Of a stretch of 64,000 nucleotides of DNA, positions 26,701 through 37,644 are shown piece after piece (within the stretch, counting starts at the first letter, position 1; each line of letters starts with the position of its first letter). Both the position numbers and the translations under genes were made by a program. The notes under the pieces were generated by a model. The model was given only the letters and a program-made list of their open reading frames with translations. It was not told where the DNA came from and did no database searches. The stretch spans positions 1,320,008 to 1,384,007 of the forward strand of contig ML133373.1 in the NCBI GenBank assembly GCA_003864495.1, in the 5' to 3' direction. Origin of the DNA: Nemopilema nomurai (lineage: Eukaryota > Cnidaria > Scyphozoa > Rhizostomeae > Rhizostomatidae).

Positions 26701-27741
26701 AAAAACACTAATACGCTCTCAGCAAACGCACGATTTCAAGTTGCCTTGGCTCCACAAGGAATCAGCTGCAGTCTCCACACGATTATCGCAATTTGGACTT
26801 CACCAAAGCTAATTTCAAAGCAACCCTAGCAGAAAGCGCTGGCAATCAGCAAATCTGCTGCAATGACGTCACAGAATACACTGAGGCTGTCGTGCGAGAA
26901 GCATAAAATGTTTATCTGATGCCAAAAGCATAGAACCGCTTGTTATTCTTGCACAAATGTAATATTGGGGCTAACACACGTCATGATTCTGATAAACTGA
27001 ATACATGGTCCTTGACATTGTAAGAGGGGCTAGATTTCTTTTCTAGCGAACGCTTCGCAGCAAACCACTACAGACCGTTGAAATCGCACGCAATTCTTTG
27101 CGGCTCCATGGTTTTCAATTGGCTTCATTTCAGATCAGATTGAAGAAATCTTGATAACTAATTTGATTACACTAATATCAATCCAATTAGTTTGAAACGA
27201 CTTCAATGATACCATTTAATTCGTAGTAATGGACTCTTTCCGAAAGTAATAAACAAACAAGACTCTTATACTGCACCCAATCGAATGCACAACTCTCCTG
27301 ACCTCCTTTTCATGGTTGTTGACTTCACAAGACTTGACGTCACGAACATCTATTTTTAGGCCCATAAATCTGTACTTTTTCAAAAGGATACCACAAAAAG
27401 ATTTTAGCTATGAAAAATTATTCGGATAAGTTGCAAACCAGCTAAAGTTATGGCAAGTTTAAGACTGATTAATCATGGGTAGATTCGACAGACTTGCCAA
27501 ATTTGCAACCAATAGTAAGATAATTCAATAGTCGTAGATCTGGTTCCCATGTGGTTGCGTTTCATCCAATTTGTATAATTTTTCTCCCGTGATTCCGCTG
27601 GAAGTCAAGACCCTCCAAGTGGTCAGTATGAAAATGAAGTCATGATAAGTTGAAAAGGCGACTATCTTGTGTGCCGCCAATGCTAAGGCTGTGAGCCTCC
27701 TTAAGCGAGGAATCGGGCTGACTTTTAAATTCCAGTTGCAA
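23736..27741. other. No gene seen; upstream region of DCPS
   Basis: No exon with recognisable coding content. The only structure seen is the 30-bp repeat at 25870-26035. The DCPS promoter should lie just above 23.7 kb, but no TATA box stands out. Confidence 0.45.
25870..26035. repeat. Degenerate 30-bp tandem repeat, five to six copies
   Basis: A phrase ending in ggggcag/ggggcaa followed by gagct or aagctgc recurs every 30 bp, for example ccatgaatggggcaaggag, cacgaatggggcagaaagc and cgactggggcagggatc. Both minus-strand ORFs here translate the repeat and are not supported as genes. Confidence 0.75.
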
Positions 27742-27937
27742 ACAAGTGCTTTGCAGTACAAAACTTCACAATAGCTTGAAATAGCGGAACCAGTTTTTGC
27801 ATACTTAAAGTACTTTTTCGTCCAACACTCCTCAACGTCGGAAAATCGATCTGACAGAATAAATAGCCAGTTGCGGATCGAAAACACTAGACGGCGAAAA
27901 GAAGAGCGCATGATTGGTTAAAATTGACCAATCAACG
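27742..27937. repeat. Dispersed repeat element, copy 1, ending in a TGATTGGT/ACCAATCA hairpin
   Basis: The segment starts acaagtgctttgcagtacaa, passes through tacttaaagtactttttcgt and atagccagttgcggatcg, and ends with gcgcatgattggt, a short loop and accaatca. The last 85 bp recur at 36032-36118. About 115 bp recur inverted at 51725-51854. It has no coding capacity; a SINE- or MITE-like element is likely. Confidence 0.75.
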
Positions 27938-28344
27938 TGACCAAACAATTCCAGTTGCTCTCAATCACCCAATCGGCCCAGATGATTCATGAAATGGGAC
28001 TCTAATTCTTTTAGGAATAAACGTTTGAGTATTCAACGAAGTATCAGGATAGCTTTAGCAGAAACGGAGACAGCAAGAGTCATTTGGACGAAGTGAAGAA
28101 GTCAACTGCTTGAACCTTACTATCTTAACTATGATTAGAAAAGATGGCTTTCAATTTTTCGTTCAGTCAAGACAATACACGTTATATGGTATACTCTATG
28201 AGCTTTTTTAGTATATATAACATGCTATATACTACTTAACACATGCTATAAATGCTATAGAGAACATGGAATGTGTCTTTGCCATTTCAAAGGCATTCAG
28301 TGTATAATTTTCACACGATTGGTTCTGACTAGAAAAAAGCAACC

Positions 28345-28375
<31 letters not shown>

Positions 28376-30235
28376 AGTCTTGGTGACGTCAATGAGACCG
28401 TGTATGAATCCTGTCAGTGGGCTTGTATAGTGATATCCACTGTTGAAAATAGTCCGGTTTCTCCAGATTATTTGTGTCTATTGGCTACAATGAAATGGGA
28501 CGTGTGTAGTGAATTGCGCCATTTCATTTGAGCCGAGGTTAATCGCGTAGCTCAATGGTTAGCCTACACTAGTGATCGACATAATATACATGTCGCTGAT
28601 CTGGGGCATGCTCTTGGTCTAATCTCTTTGGTTGGTTACTTGACGCGTGATCAGAAGGACGGTGAAAGTGAAAGTCGAGCCTGCTTCAATTAAAGCCTTG
28701 AATTATCGCAATGGCGCGAACATCCAGGCAAGAGGTTAACTAAATGTTTATAGCCGATAGCTACAAGCGCTTAATGTAGAGTTTATCGGACAAAGAGTTC
28801 AAGTATTTGAAGCTCGTTTCTGAATACTGTGTTTATCCGGGCATAAGTACGATTTTGCGGGTCTAAGTGACCCGATTGGCATAGAAAGCAAACAGAAAGG
28901 CTGAGGGGTTTTAAAGGCGCTTGGAAACTCAACGTAGGACAAAACTTGTGCATGTTAGCAAAGGGGGCTCGGGAATCTTCTCGTTTCTATTATGCCTTGA
29001 CATTTAAGCTGCAAATATTGGCATGAGGCCTGAAATTAAAGATATATAAATGTACACTTGCGATGACAAGTGAATAACTTTTAAGCTGATGTTAAACTAT
29101 GGAATATGTAAGCTCTGAAGGCAAGCGGAGAGTTGATAGCCACTGGGCAATGGAAGTCAGAGTCCAGGGCTTGGTATGCAGGTAAATGCAATTCAGCCTC
29201 AGACATGGTCAAAGCTCTTTCGCTTGGGTCAGCGATTCTCTCTCGAGCGATTTGGATTTTCAGTTACCGGAGAGGCTTGAGGAATTCATTTCATCTGCTA
29301 AAAGGGTGGGTAATTCATGAAACACTATTGATGTATGAGTGGGTTATTTAACACTGACTCTCAAGTTGCAAAGGATGAAATCACTTTGATCGACTTGCAA
29401 AAGTGCGACCGCACAACACTTGGCGCCCTTTGCCACTAATGGACATAACCAAATGAGGACATCGGCTCCAAGCCTCCGCGTTCAAGCACTCAGGAGATTG
29501 GAACAAGCTTATGGTCAGTTTTGAGGCATGCAAGCTACTTTGCTTGGCACATTGTGTCTAGTACTCAAATATTTTCACTGACCATTAGAAGGAGGGGTGT
29601 AGGTATGGTGAATTAATTTCCATCGAAAGAAAGTAGTCTTCTTTAGAACATTGGTATTAGAAACTTTAGAAGAAGTAGGCCTAATGCAAATTGCATCAAA
29701 CCAGCTTTCCTTTGGAATGCAGCCAAGCCCTACAGCAACTACTTGTTAGTAACTACTTCACGGAACGTCTATGTTTATCATTACGTGCCTTTTCATGGCG
29801 GCCACAAAAGACAAGAACACGAGTCTTGAAGAATAATGCCATTCTGTTTGGAAACACGGGCATTCAGAGCATTCTAGTAATTTCATAAAGCCACCGAGTT
29901 CCTTAATCATTTCAATTGTTTAACCACTATTAGACAAAAAGAACGAAATTGTTTGTGGAAGGTCAGCTCCATCAAGCTCCTACCATGAAGTCCTCAATTC
30001 TCTTATTCAGATTTATGGTACACAGGAGGGTCAAACACGACCTTTAACCAAATAAATTAATAGAAAGACATTTGAGTTTTTGCTCTCAAAAAAATTTGTT
30101 TCAGATCGCCCCGCCCCCTTAATGACAAAAATAGGAACGAGGCCAGCTTTCTTCATTTCCAAAAAGAGCGGAAGAGCAGGAAAATCTTACCTTCTAAACT
30201 GGACAACGTAATATGTTGATATTCATAGAGTCAGA
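27938..30235. other. No supported gene
   Basis: It contains the CAA microsatellite. At 28544-28565 tcgcgtagctcaatggttag resembles a tRNA A box, but no matching B box or cloverleaf follows. Confidence 0.45.
28345..28375. repeat. (CAA)n microsatellite
   Basis: About ten uninterrupted CAA units. The 86-residue ORF across it, with its poly-Gln run, has no other sign of coding. Confidence 0.95.
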
Positions 30236-30599
30236 ATGACGATATCACAAGATAAAACTTCCCTATTGCAGAAGCAGGATACTTGTAGCTCAAGGTTTCT
30301 TCTTGATGGAGGAGGTGAGATAACTTCACCAAGCGATGCGGGTCCTAGATCAGTTAGGCCTATAGGCCCACTTGCTGAACAGAAAGCGAATCCAGATGAC
30401 CACCGCAAAAAATATTTACAAAGGAAAGCTGTAAGTTATACTTATTTATACATTGTCATTTTTACCTTGTCATTTTTACCTCACTTTGGCCTGGGTTATG
30501 CTTTCAACAGCTTATTATTTTTAACTTAAGGACTCAAACATCACACCAACAGAAAAAGAGCTCCTCGATTTTGGAGAATTTAAGAATAAATACTTCTGA
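30236..30599 (+). CDS. Small two-exon gene, 87-residue protein of unknown function
   Basis: Exon 1 is 30236-30430 and exon 2 is 30531-30599, with donor AAAGCT|GTAAGT and an acceptor ending ttaacttaag. The intron is 100 bp and phase 0. The product is hydrophilic with no signal peptide. It starts MTISQDKTSLLQKQDTCSSR, includes PRSVRPIGPLAEQ and DDHRKKYLQRKA, and ends TPTEKELLDFGEFKNKYF before TGA. The charged, non-repetitive composition and the clean junction make chance unlikely. I do not recognise the family. Upstream exons cannot be excluded, because the frame is also open just before the ATG. A canonical AATAAA at 31802-31807 could end a roughly 1.2-kb 3' UTR. Confidence 0.5.
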
Positions 30600-31801
30600 A
30601 AATGTTTGGTGCACAAGGTTAATTTTTGCATAGACTAGCCATGGTAAAGTTGCATCAAATGATAAATATGTGTAATTCTTGTGCAGGGAAGGAAAATGCT
30701 GCAGATAATGCCATTTTCTAAAAATGTCTTTTAGCATCTGAAAAAACGTCTCACGTTTTCATTACAACCAGGTTTTGAATATAATTGTATCTATTATCAA
30801 GAAATGTGTAGGTGTGTTGGTAAGTATGTACTGTAAAAGTAGCCACGGGCAGAAAATTTTGAAATATTCAAAGCCCATATGAATATAGGCATTATTCTTC
30901 AATCTTCTCTTTTCTTGTATGGTTTTTTTAAATGAAAACAAGTTTTTGGCCATAAATGATATTATCGAAGCAGGATGAAGTCTATAATTTATGTACCTGG
31001 GCAATCTTCTATGAATTATCAGGACCCTGAAAGTCTAGAAGGACATTGGCATGGTGAATTGTTTCTACGGAATGCAAATTTGCCATCTTGATTTCAATTT
31101 TGTATTCACTTTGATAAACAGAAACCATGCAAAATCTCAAAGCATTAGAAAGTCAAGAGCCTTTAAAAGAACCACAAATTCATGAACTGGCAGTTTCCAT
31201 GGCAAATTGATTTTAACCTTACAAGCCTTACAATCTTGAGCCTTGCAAGATGTAATAATTGTGGTTTGTCCCATTAAACGTGTCAAGTATCTGTACAGTT
31301 GCATGACCCTCATGCTTTCAAAGTGTCTCTGTCTACATTCATCATAAATTCTTGAATTATAGAAAAAGTAACAGGCTCTAAAAGGCCTCTTCAAGCCATA
31401 TAGATTGCCATAGACCCACTCATCTCTAATCTCTTCATAAATGTATCTTGTTGTTTGTATTTGAAGTTATAATATTTTAATGTTTTTCTGCATTCCTTGT
31501 TGAAATTGATGTTTCTTCTTCACTTGAAAGTGTATTTTTTGAAAAGGCAAGAGTGTTCAGCCAAGGAGTAACCAATGCACTCTTTTGGAGTGAATTTAGT
31601 TATGTCTACCTTAAGTATACATGCTCTGTATTAAATATTCTAGAACTATTTTCAAATACTAGAAAACCAAACCAGCAAAGGCAATCAATTTTTTAGAATT
31701 TATATGTTGTTTTCTCATCATTTCACCTTGATTGTATCAAGTCAATTTGTACAATGTTGAGCTTCCAGCTGGTAATATATTTTTATCAATGTCTGACGAT
31801 A

Positions 31802-31807
31802 AATAAA
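31802..31807 (+). terminator. Candidate poly(A) signal for the small gene at 30236
   Basis: AATAAA on the coding strand, about 1.2 kb after the stop codon. Assignment is by position only. Confidence 0.3.
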
Positions 31808-31943
31808 GACACTTGGAAAAATCAGACTACCATTTTCTTCAAATTTGTAAAACATCATCATTTAAGTAAGCATTTATAGTTTTAATCTTTAAATATTAGT
31901 TGCTTTATTGCTTACTTCTAAGACCATGCCTAACAGCCGTAAA

Positions 31944-31991
31944 TTAAAACAGCCATACTATCATAATCATAATTTGTATGGGCTGTTTTAA
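31944..31991. repeat. Near-perfect inverted repeat (hairpin)
   Basis: ttaaaacagccatac pairs with gtatgggctgttttaa, with one bulged base and a 17-nt AT-rich loop. It lies about 140 bp beyond the AATAAA of the small gene. Confidence 0.8.
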
Positions 31992-33954
31992 GAGGACCAA
32001 CTCTTTTTGTTGGACCAAGCTTTCCATTCATTATTCAATTTGTCTATCTGCCAGCAACATTTGCATGTAACAACAACTCTGTCACATGTTTAAAGAATTT
32101 TGGGCCAAAATGACTGCATCTTAGTGTCAATCGTTTTCTGTTTTTAAAGAAATAAGCTGTTTCTTGTGGGCTATTTTCCCTGACATGTTTGGGCAATTCA
32201 CAAAGATGATTCATATAAAGCCTGTGCAAGGCTTTTTTATGGTGTTGGTTACACTCTTAATACAGTTTTAAATGTGATTTAATGAAGGACTTTTCTAGTG
32301 GGCTTTAAAAATCATCTTTCCGTATTAAGCTACTGGCAATGAAACGTGGCTTTCAGCTAAATGACTGGCAGACATTTCTCTCCATATTTCTAGTCGAAAG
32401 CAGCTTTCATTAGCTAAATCTTATGCTCTCCATGGGTACTGTTATTTGCTTTATAGCCTACTACGTCATAGCAGTTTAATCCTTCCGCGAACGGGAATCA
32501 TAAGACAATTATCAGACTTGTCTTTGGCCCACAAACCCTTTTGACAAATACGCTTGGTAATCTGTTCGTTTGTGTGCATGGGCTCCGACGCAGGTTGGAA
32601 AGTGGAGGGGCCAAGGGAGATTTTAACAATTATAACAAAAAGGGGTTAAAAAGCTCTATTGTTTTACAATAAGTGAGGGGGCCATGGCCCCGCCGGCCCC
32701 CCTCCCCTTCGTCGGAGGCTCTGGTGTGAAGTGTACATCGTGGGGATTAAGACGCAAGCTAGATGAAGACTCAGTGCTCTATTAATTTTATAATTATTTC
32801 AAACAAGCAGCACTCGGATTAAGAGCTGGAAGTTGAAACTTTAGATGCACCCTTGTAATTTCTTAAAAGTCAAAGAGAAAAGTGCTTACTATTTGTGGCG
32901 ACCCCATTCTAGCTAGCTATACACCCTGCGGAGCCCCCTTTTTTCAGCCCTAGTCATGAATCTTGCCATCTAGGATTGAGGGTGCACGGTCAAACCCCCT
33001 CTTTCGGTGACGCATTTACCCATGGGCCTACTGGGCCCGGTCCCCTGTGGTTTTGATTTTAGTGGGGCCCAAGCAGAATTTTGTAAGCCTACATCAAGTG
33101 CAGTTGATGAATTGTAGCATGACATGAACTAACTTGGCATATTTTAGGGGACCACATCGACTGTTGGCCCAGGGCTCCGGCAGTCGTAAATGCGGCTCTG
33201 CTCCAATTCGTCCCTGGTCAGATCTTCCAGACAGAATATAAGTCATAGTCTTTTTCCGGCTTCCAAATTGTCTTGTCAGACCTACATGTTGCATGCGCCC
33301 GCCAACTATTTCCTTGTTTGTACTAGAAGCACATTAAAAACCATTTTGCAGATAATAAATCTAGCCTTCCAGGTGGTATGTCTACGACCTTTGTCGATTC
33401 ACTTTTATACCTGTGTTCTCGTTGTTGACGTCATTTTGTTAAATGTCCCGTAATACAGACCATATGCGTTCATTGTTTAATTGAACGAACACTAAATGCT
33501 TTTTAAGGCGGCTAGATTCACTAATTAAAGAGGTATATTACACTGGACATTGGCCCCTTGATTGTTGTTCATCATCAGCCAAGTCTATAAATAAGAAACG
33601 TGCAATAAATATTTAGGGACCGTAAATATTGGCACAGCAAGCCATTCCAACTTCAATGCTTCAAGGGTCTGCTGGTATAGAATCTTCAAGCAAGTGCAAG
33701 CAAGTGGGACTGGAGGGCTTAAACTTTTCATGGCATTGGGCGCAGTCCAAGTCACTGGGAATGGAAGTGATCAGAGACCTTAGGGATAGGGAGCGATTTA
33801 GAAAAAGTACTAGTGCTGTGAATGAATATGTTGCATAGTGAACGCGCCAGGTGTGGGGTGCACATTCCCTTTGCCCTTAGCCCCCATTTATGGCTTAACG
33901 GCACAGGCAATTCCCTTCATTCCAATCAGCCAACGGATATCAAAGTTGTGCTTT
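31992..33954. other. No gene seen
   Basis: Only short overlapping ORFs; nothing recognisable. Confidence 0.45.
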
Positions 33955-34371
33955 GATGGTTACTTCTGCGTGTTGTTGCTTATGCGTGTTGTTGCTTATG
34001 CGTGTTGTTGCTTCTGCGTGTTGCTTTTGCGTGGTTACTTCTGCGTGTTGTTACTTCTGCGTGTTGTTGCTTATGCGTGTTGTTGCTTCTGCGTGTTGTT
34101 GCTTATGCGTGTTGTTGCTTCTGCGTGGTTGCTTTTGCGTGGTTACTTCTGCGTGTTGTTACTTCTGCGTGTTGTTGCTTATGCGTGTTGTTGCTTCTGC
34201 GTGGTTACTTCTGCGTGGTTGCTTTTGCGTGTTGTTGCTTATGCGTGTTGTTGCTTCTGCGTGGTTACTTCTGCGTGGTTGCTTTTGCGTGTTGTTGCTT
34301 ATGCGTGTTGTTGCTTCTGCGTGGTTGCTTCTGCGTGGTTGCTTCTGCGTGGTTGCTTCTGCGTGGTTGAA
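33955..34371. repeat. Minisatellite of 14- and 16-bp units with a 60-bp higher-order period
   Basis: Units gttgttgcttatgcgt or gttgttgcttctgcgt (16 bp) and ggttacttctgcgt or ggttgcttttgcgt (14 bp) alternate. The 60-bp blocks 34201-34260 and 34261-34320 are identical, each made of 14+14+16+16 units. The right end is homogenised to ggttgcttctgcgt. All frames stay open because the unit lacks stops, giving spurious Leu/Cys/Val-rich ORFs. Confidence 0.95.
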
Positions 34372-35371
34372 ATTTTGTTCATCTGGCAATAAGTACCCAA
34401 AGAACTCTGCAATGTTAATTTGGTGCTGGGTATTTATGAAGGATGAGGCTCAAGTTCCCCGAAACGTAATTTGGCATAGCGGTGTTTGTCTCCTGTATCA
34501 TTCCATAATGGGTTGTCTATAAATAAACTTGCCATGTTCTTATCATGTTGTGCAGGAGGGCGGATTTTCTTTTTCGATGCCGTTAACCAAGTGATGACTT
34601 GTGTTTCTTTGCTGACTTTGAGGTTGGGCAAATCTTGTCCCGTCTGGTTGTTTGCAAATTTCTAGCGGAATAAAAATGAGTCGAAAACCCGTCACATAAA
34701 TTCTAGGTACATGTTGAATTCTTAGGCTATTTTTACTATTCCGCGTTGATATGTGGATTGGTGGGTACCTAAGACGTTTCTGCACAGTGTTGGGTCTGTT
34801 ATATGCGAACAAAGCACAGGCAAATTTTGACCAACTGTAATTTATCTTTCGAGTTTTCGAGTCTCATTTGCAAGAAATAAATCTTTTTATTCTGTCTATT
34901 CCAGATAGGATCAAAGCAAGAAGAAACAAATATGGTGTTCAGGAAGCAAAAATGCAGACAGGCCAAGCGCAAGGTGACTTGAAATCTAACCCAGGATTCC
35001 TGTTACTGCAGCAATGAAATAGCGTGTCGGGGTACCCCTGCTCGTTGCCTTTCCCAATTCATGACCAATGTGATTAGGACACTAGCTTTGCACAGGGTGG
35101 CACCGGAAATTGTCTCATATTTGCGCAGGAAAACGCTTCATTATCGAATACGTCTGAGAATTTCAGTAAGAAGCTTGTGAAACCGGACTCGCCCCTCCGA
35201 AAGGCAAAGCTCAGAATCCTCCTGAAAAAACAGCCGCTTCTTGTTTGCGGGGCTAAAGGCTGATTCCCATCTGAGCCGCAGTTCTGATGTTATCAGCTGA
35301 ACGATAATGCTACGAAGGGGCTTGGATTACGTCATCTGCCTTGGTTCGCCTCGGTAGACTTCTTTCCAAAC

Positions 35372-35515
35372 AGTGATAACCAACAGCATTTGTCAATGGG
35401 TGTGATTGGTCCGTATGACCGGTACCAGAAGGCAAAGCGAATGCAATATTGGCGGGAACTTTGTCGGCAAAATGAGATGCTAGTGCCGCACCTTGACAAT
35501 ATCAATCACACAGAA
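35372..35515 (+). other. Possible unassigned coding exon
   Basis: A reading frame lies between an acceptor-like ctttccaaacag and a donor-like GAA|GTAATG. It reads QQHLSMGVIGPYDRYQKAKR followed by MQYWRELCRQNEMLVPHLDN, a composition typical of real protein. Other exon-like pieces lie on either side: 34914-34971 (after tctattccag, before GTGACT) and 36382-36424 (after attttcag, reading NALEGNLGMLPKDR). The phases of the three pieces do not join into one frame, so no gene model is given. I do not recognise the sequence. Confidence 0.2.
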
Positions 35516-36031
35516 GTAATGCCAATATTTTGTTTTTTTAGTTGCAGAATTTACGTATTTGCCAAGATATTTTCACCGCCCATTCTCGATCTATCTCATT
35601 TCCTTTACATAAGTTTAGAATTCAGAAGTTTTGTTTCTTCGATAATTTAGGAATAATTATTAATTAGCTTGAGTTACTTGACTACAGAAATGAACTCGTT
35701 TGGAAATTTATTGTGTCAGTCAATCCGGAACATGCTAAATTTTGCAGTAACTGGTAACAATTAAAAGTTTAGTGTCTGTAACAATTTATGCGTATAATAA
35801 TTAAGTTTTGTCTTCAGGTGTGTTTAGCTAGAAAAACAATGGGGTAATTCAATTGAGCTAAATCAGACGTTTTGAATTGGTGTTGTGAAAAATATGATAG
35901 GGAACTTTTGCTTTGCAAACCGACAGATCTGTTGTTCAAGGAACCAAATATTGATAGCACATTAGGGCTTTAAGAACCCATTTGAGTCAGACACCCCTCG
36001 GAGTCTGCAAACTTAGGAAAAGGATCAAATA

Positions 36032-36118
36032 CTGACAAAATATATAGCCAGTTGCGGATCGAAAGACACTAGAGGGCTGTAAGAAGAGCGCATGATTGGT
36101 TATCTAACGACCAATCAG
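36032..36118. repeat. Dispersed repeat element, copy 2 (3' part only)
   Basis: It matches 27851-27937 closely: ctgac, atagccagttgcggatcg, aagaagagcgcatgattggt and accaatca are shared. The loop between the two hairpin arms differs in sequence while the arms are kept. Confidence 0.75.
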
Positions 36119-37644
36119 CCTCCACTTTTCACCTTATTTTGAAGAGTGCAAAAACTTTGATCTGTAAAGCTTTCCTCCCTCGAAATCAGGAGAGGCTTTT
36201 TCTGCACTTGAATCTGCTGTTTTGTGTACCTAGGGGTCTTTCTCTCCTCCTATCAGCTAATCGAAAACGGCTTCTACTTTCATGAGGCAGTTGACAGGTT
36301 TAACGGCTCTTAACAAGTAAACATTTTTGTAGCAACTTTTTTTATCTATTTAATTTAGCAATACTTAATTTCATTTTCAGGCAAAATGCACTAGAAGGTA
36401 ATCTTGGGATGCTTCCAAAGGACAGGTTTGTACAAACTGCTTTCTGATTTTTGCAAAATAGTTTCATTAAATTTCTTCGTCAAAAGTTAATAAAACTACA
36501 TTCACAGAGTATTTAATTTGTACGAAGCTTAACTTTTTATTTCGGATGTTTGGCAGGATACACCAGTCGATTATGATGTTGGAAAGTATTTTGATTGCTA
36601 AGCAAAGAGAGGAAACTTTATTATTAATTTTTGCAACAGCAATTTTATCAGAACAGCAGACTCTAAACTCGTAAAAACTAAAAGCAATTAAATGCAATTA
36701 AAAGCAAGTTGAGGCAAAAGTATTGTAAAACTCGTTTTTGAAAGTTTTTATTGGTACAAAGAACCCCGATGTCTCGATAACTCTGTTTTTCCGTCTATTT
36801 GGCTGTGAGCAGAAAAGATTTGAAGTAAACCGCTGGTGTATTGCGATGCCCTGCAGTAAAAACCTCTCTTTTGTCTGGGTTTCCTTTGACTCGCACACCC
36901 TAGTGGCTTAAGAATAAATTAAAAGTAATTCAGCATGATCGTCCTTGAAGAAATAAAGAACAGTATGTTTCAAGGTACTGTCTGTAGAGAGATTATATAG
37001 GGCAACGAATTGTTGTGATTTTGACTGTTTCGGAATGACTCCAAGTCCCTATAGCACGTGTTTTGGCGCCCAATCTTTGTTATTCCTGATATTGTTGTTC
37101 TACACGTGACGCTCATGGCCTGTCTCCTCCTTCACAGGTGTCTGCGGCTTCTGTTTCGTTGCGCAGCTTGTCGTTTGATCAGTGCCTAGGTACCTGATTT
37201 CTATTATAAGTGGCATTGTTTTTGAGTCAGGTCAGAGTGAATTAAACCCTTGACCGGATGATCAATGAATCTATTCCAATGTAACACCTGCCAGTTGAAG
37301 ATCGATTCTCCTTGATCGGAGCTGAGCAGCGCTTGACCGAACGCCAATGCACATGGCTCTTTATTGCACTTAGGCCGTTTGTGAATTTTCGCGATCTCTG
37401 CATCGAATTAAGTAAATTAGATCGCATTTCATTTCTGGATGGTTATGTAAAAGCAGTATCGCTGCAGATACGAGGAGAATGTAGGACGCTTGATGCACGC
37501 TGAATGGCTCGTTTTACGATGGCAATTACTGAAGTTTGTTTTGAGACAATGGAATAGAGGAGGTATCAGACACACGGTTGGAAAGAAGCGTATTAGCTAG
37601 GCTGGGTGGAAGATTTTTATATAGATACACATAGCCTACACAAA

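Noticed and set aside
27525..27911. 128-codon minus-strand ORF
   Set aside because: It overlaps the dispersed element, whose other copies do not keep the frame.
28544..28625. tRNA gene or tRNA-derived SINE
   Set aside because: Only an A-box-like stretch is present. No cloverleaf, anticodon arm or B box could be drawn.
33838..34522. Long Leu/Cys/Val-rich ORFs in three frames
   Set aside because: They are translations of the stop-free minisatellite; three frames open together and a repeating peptide show there is no coding selection.
37614..37624. TATA-like ttttatataga upstream of the GH116 start codon
   Set aside because: It is only about 25 bp from the ATG, which would leave no 5' UTR, so it is probably not the functional TATA box.
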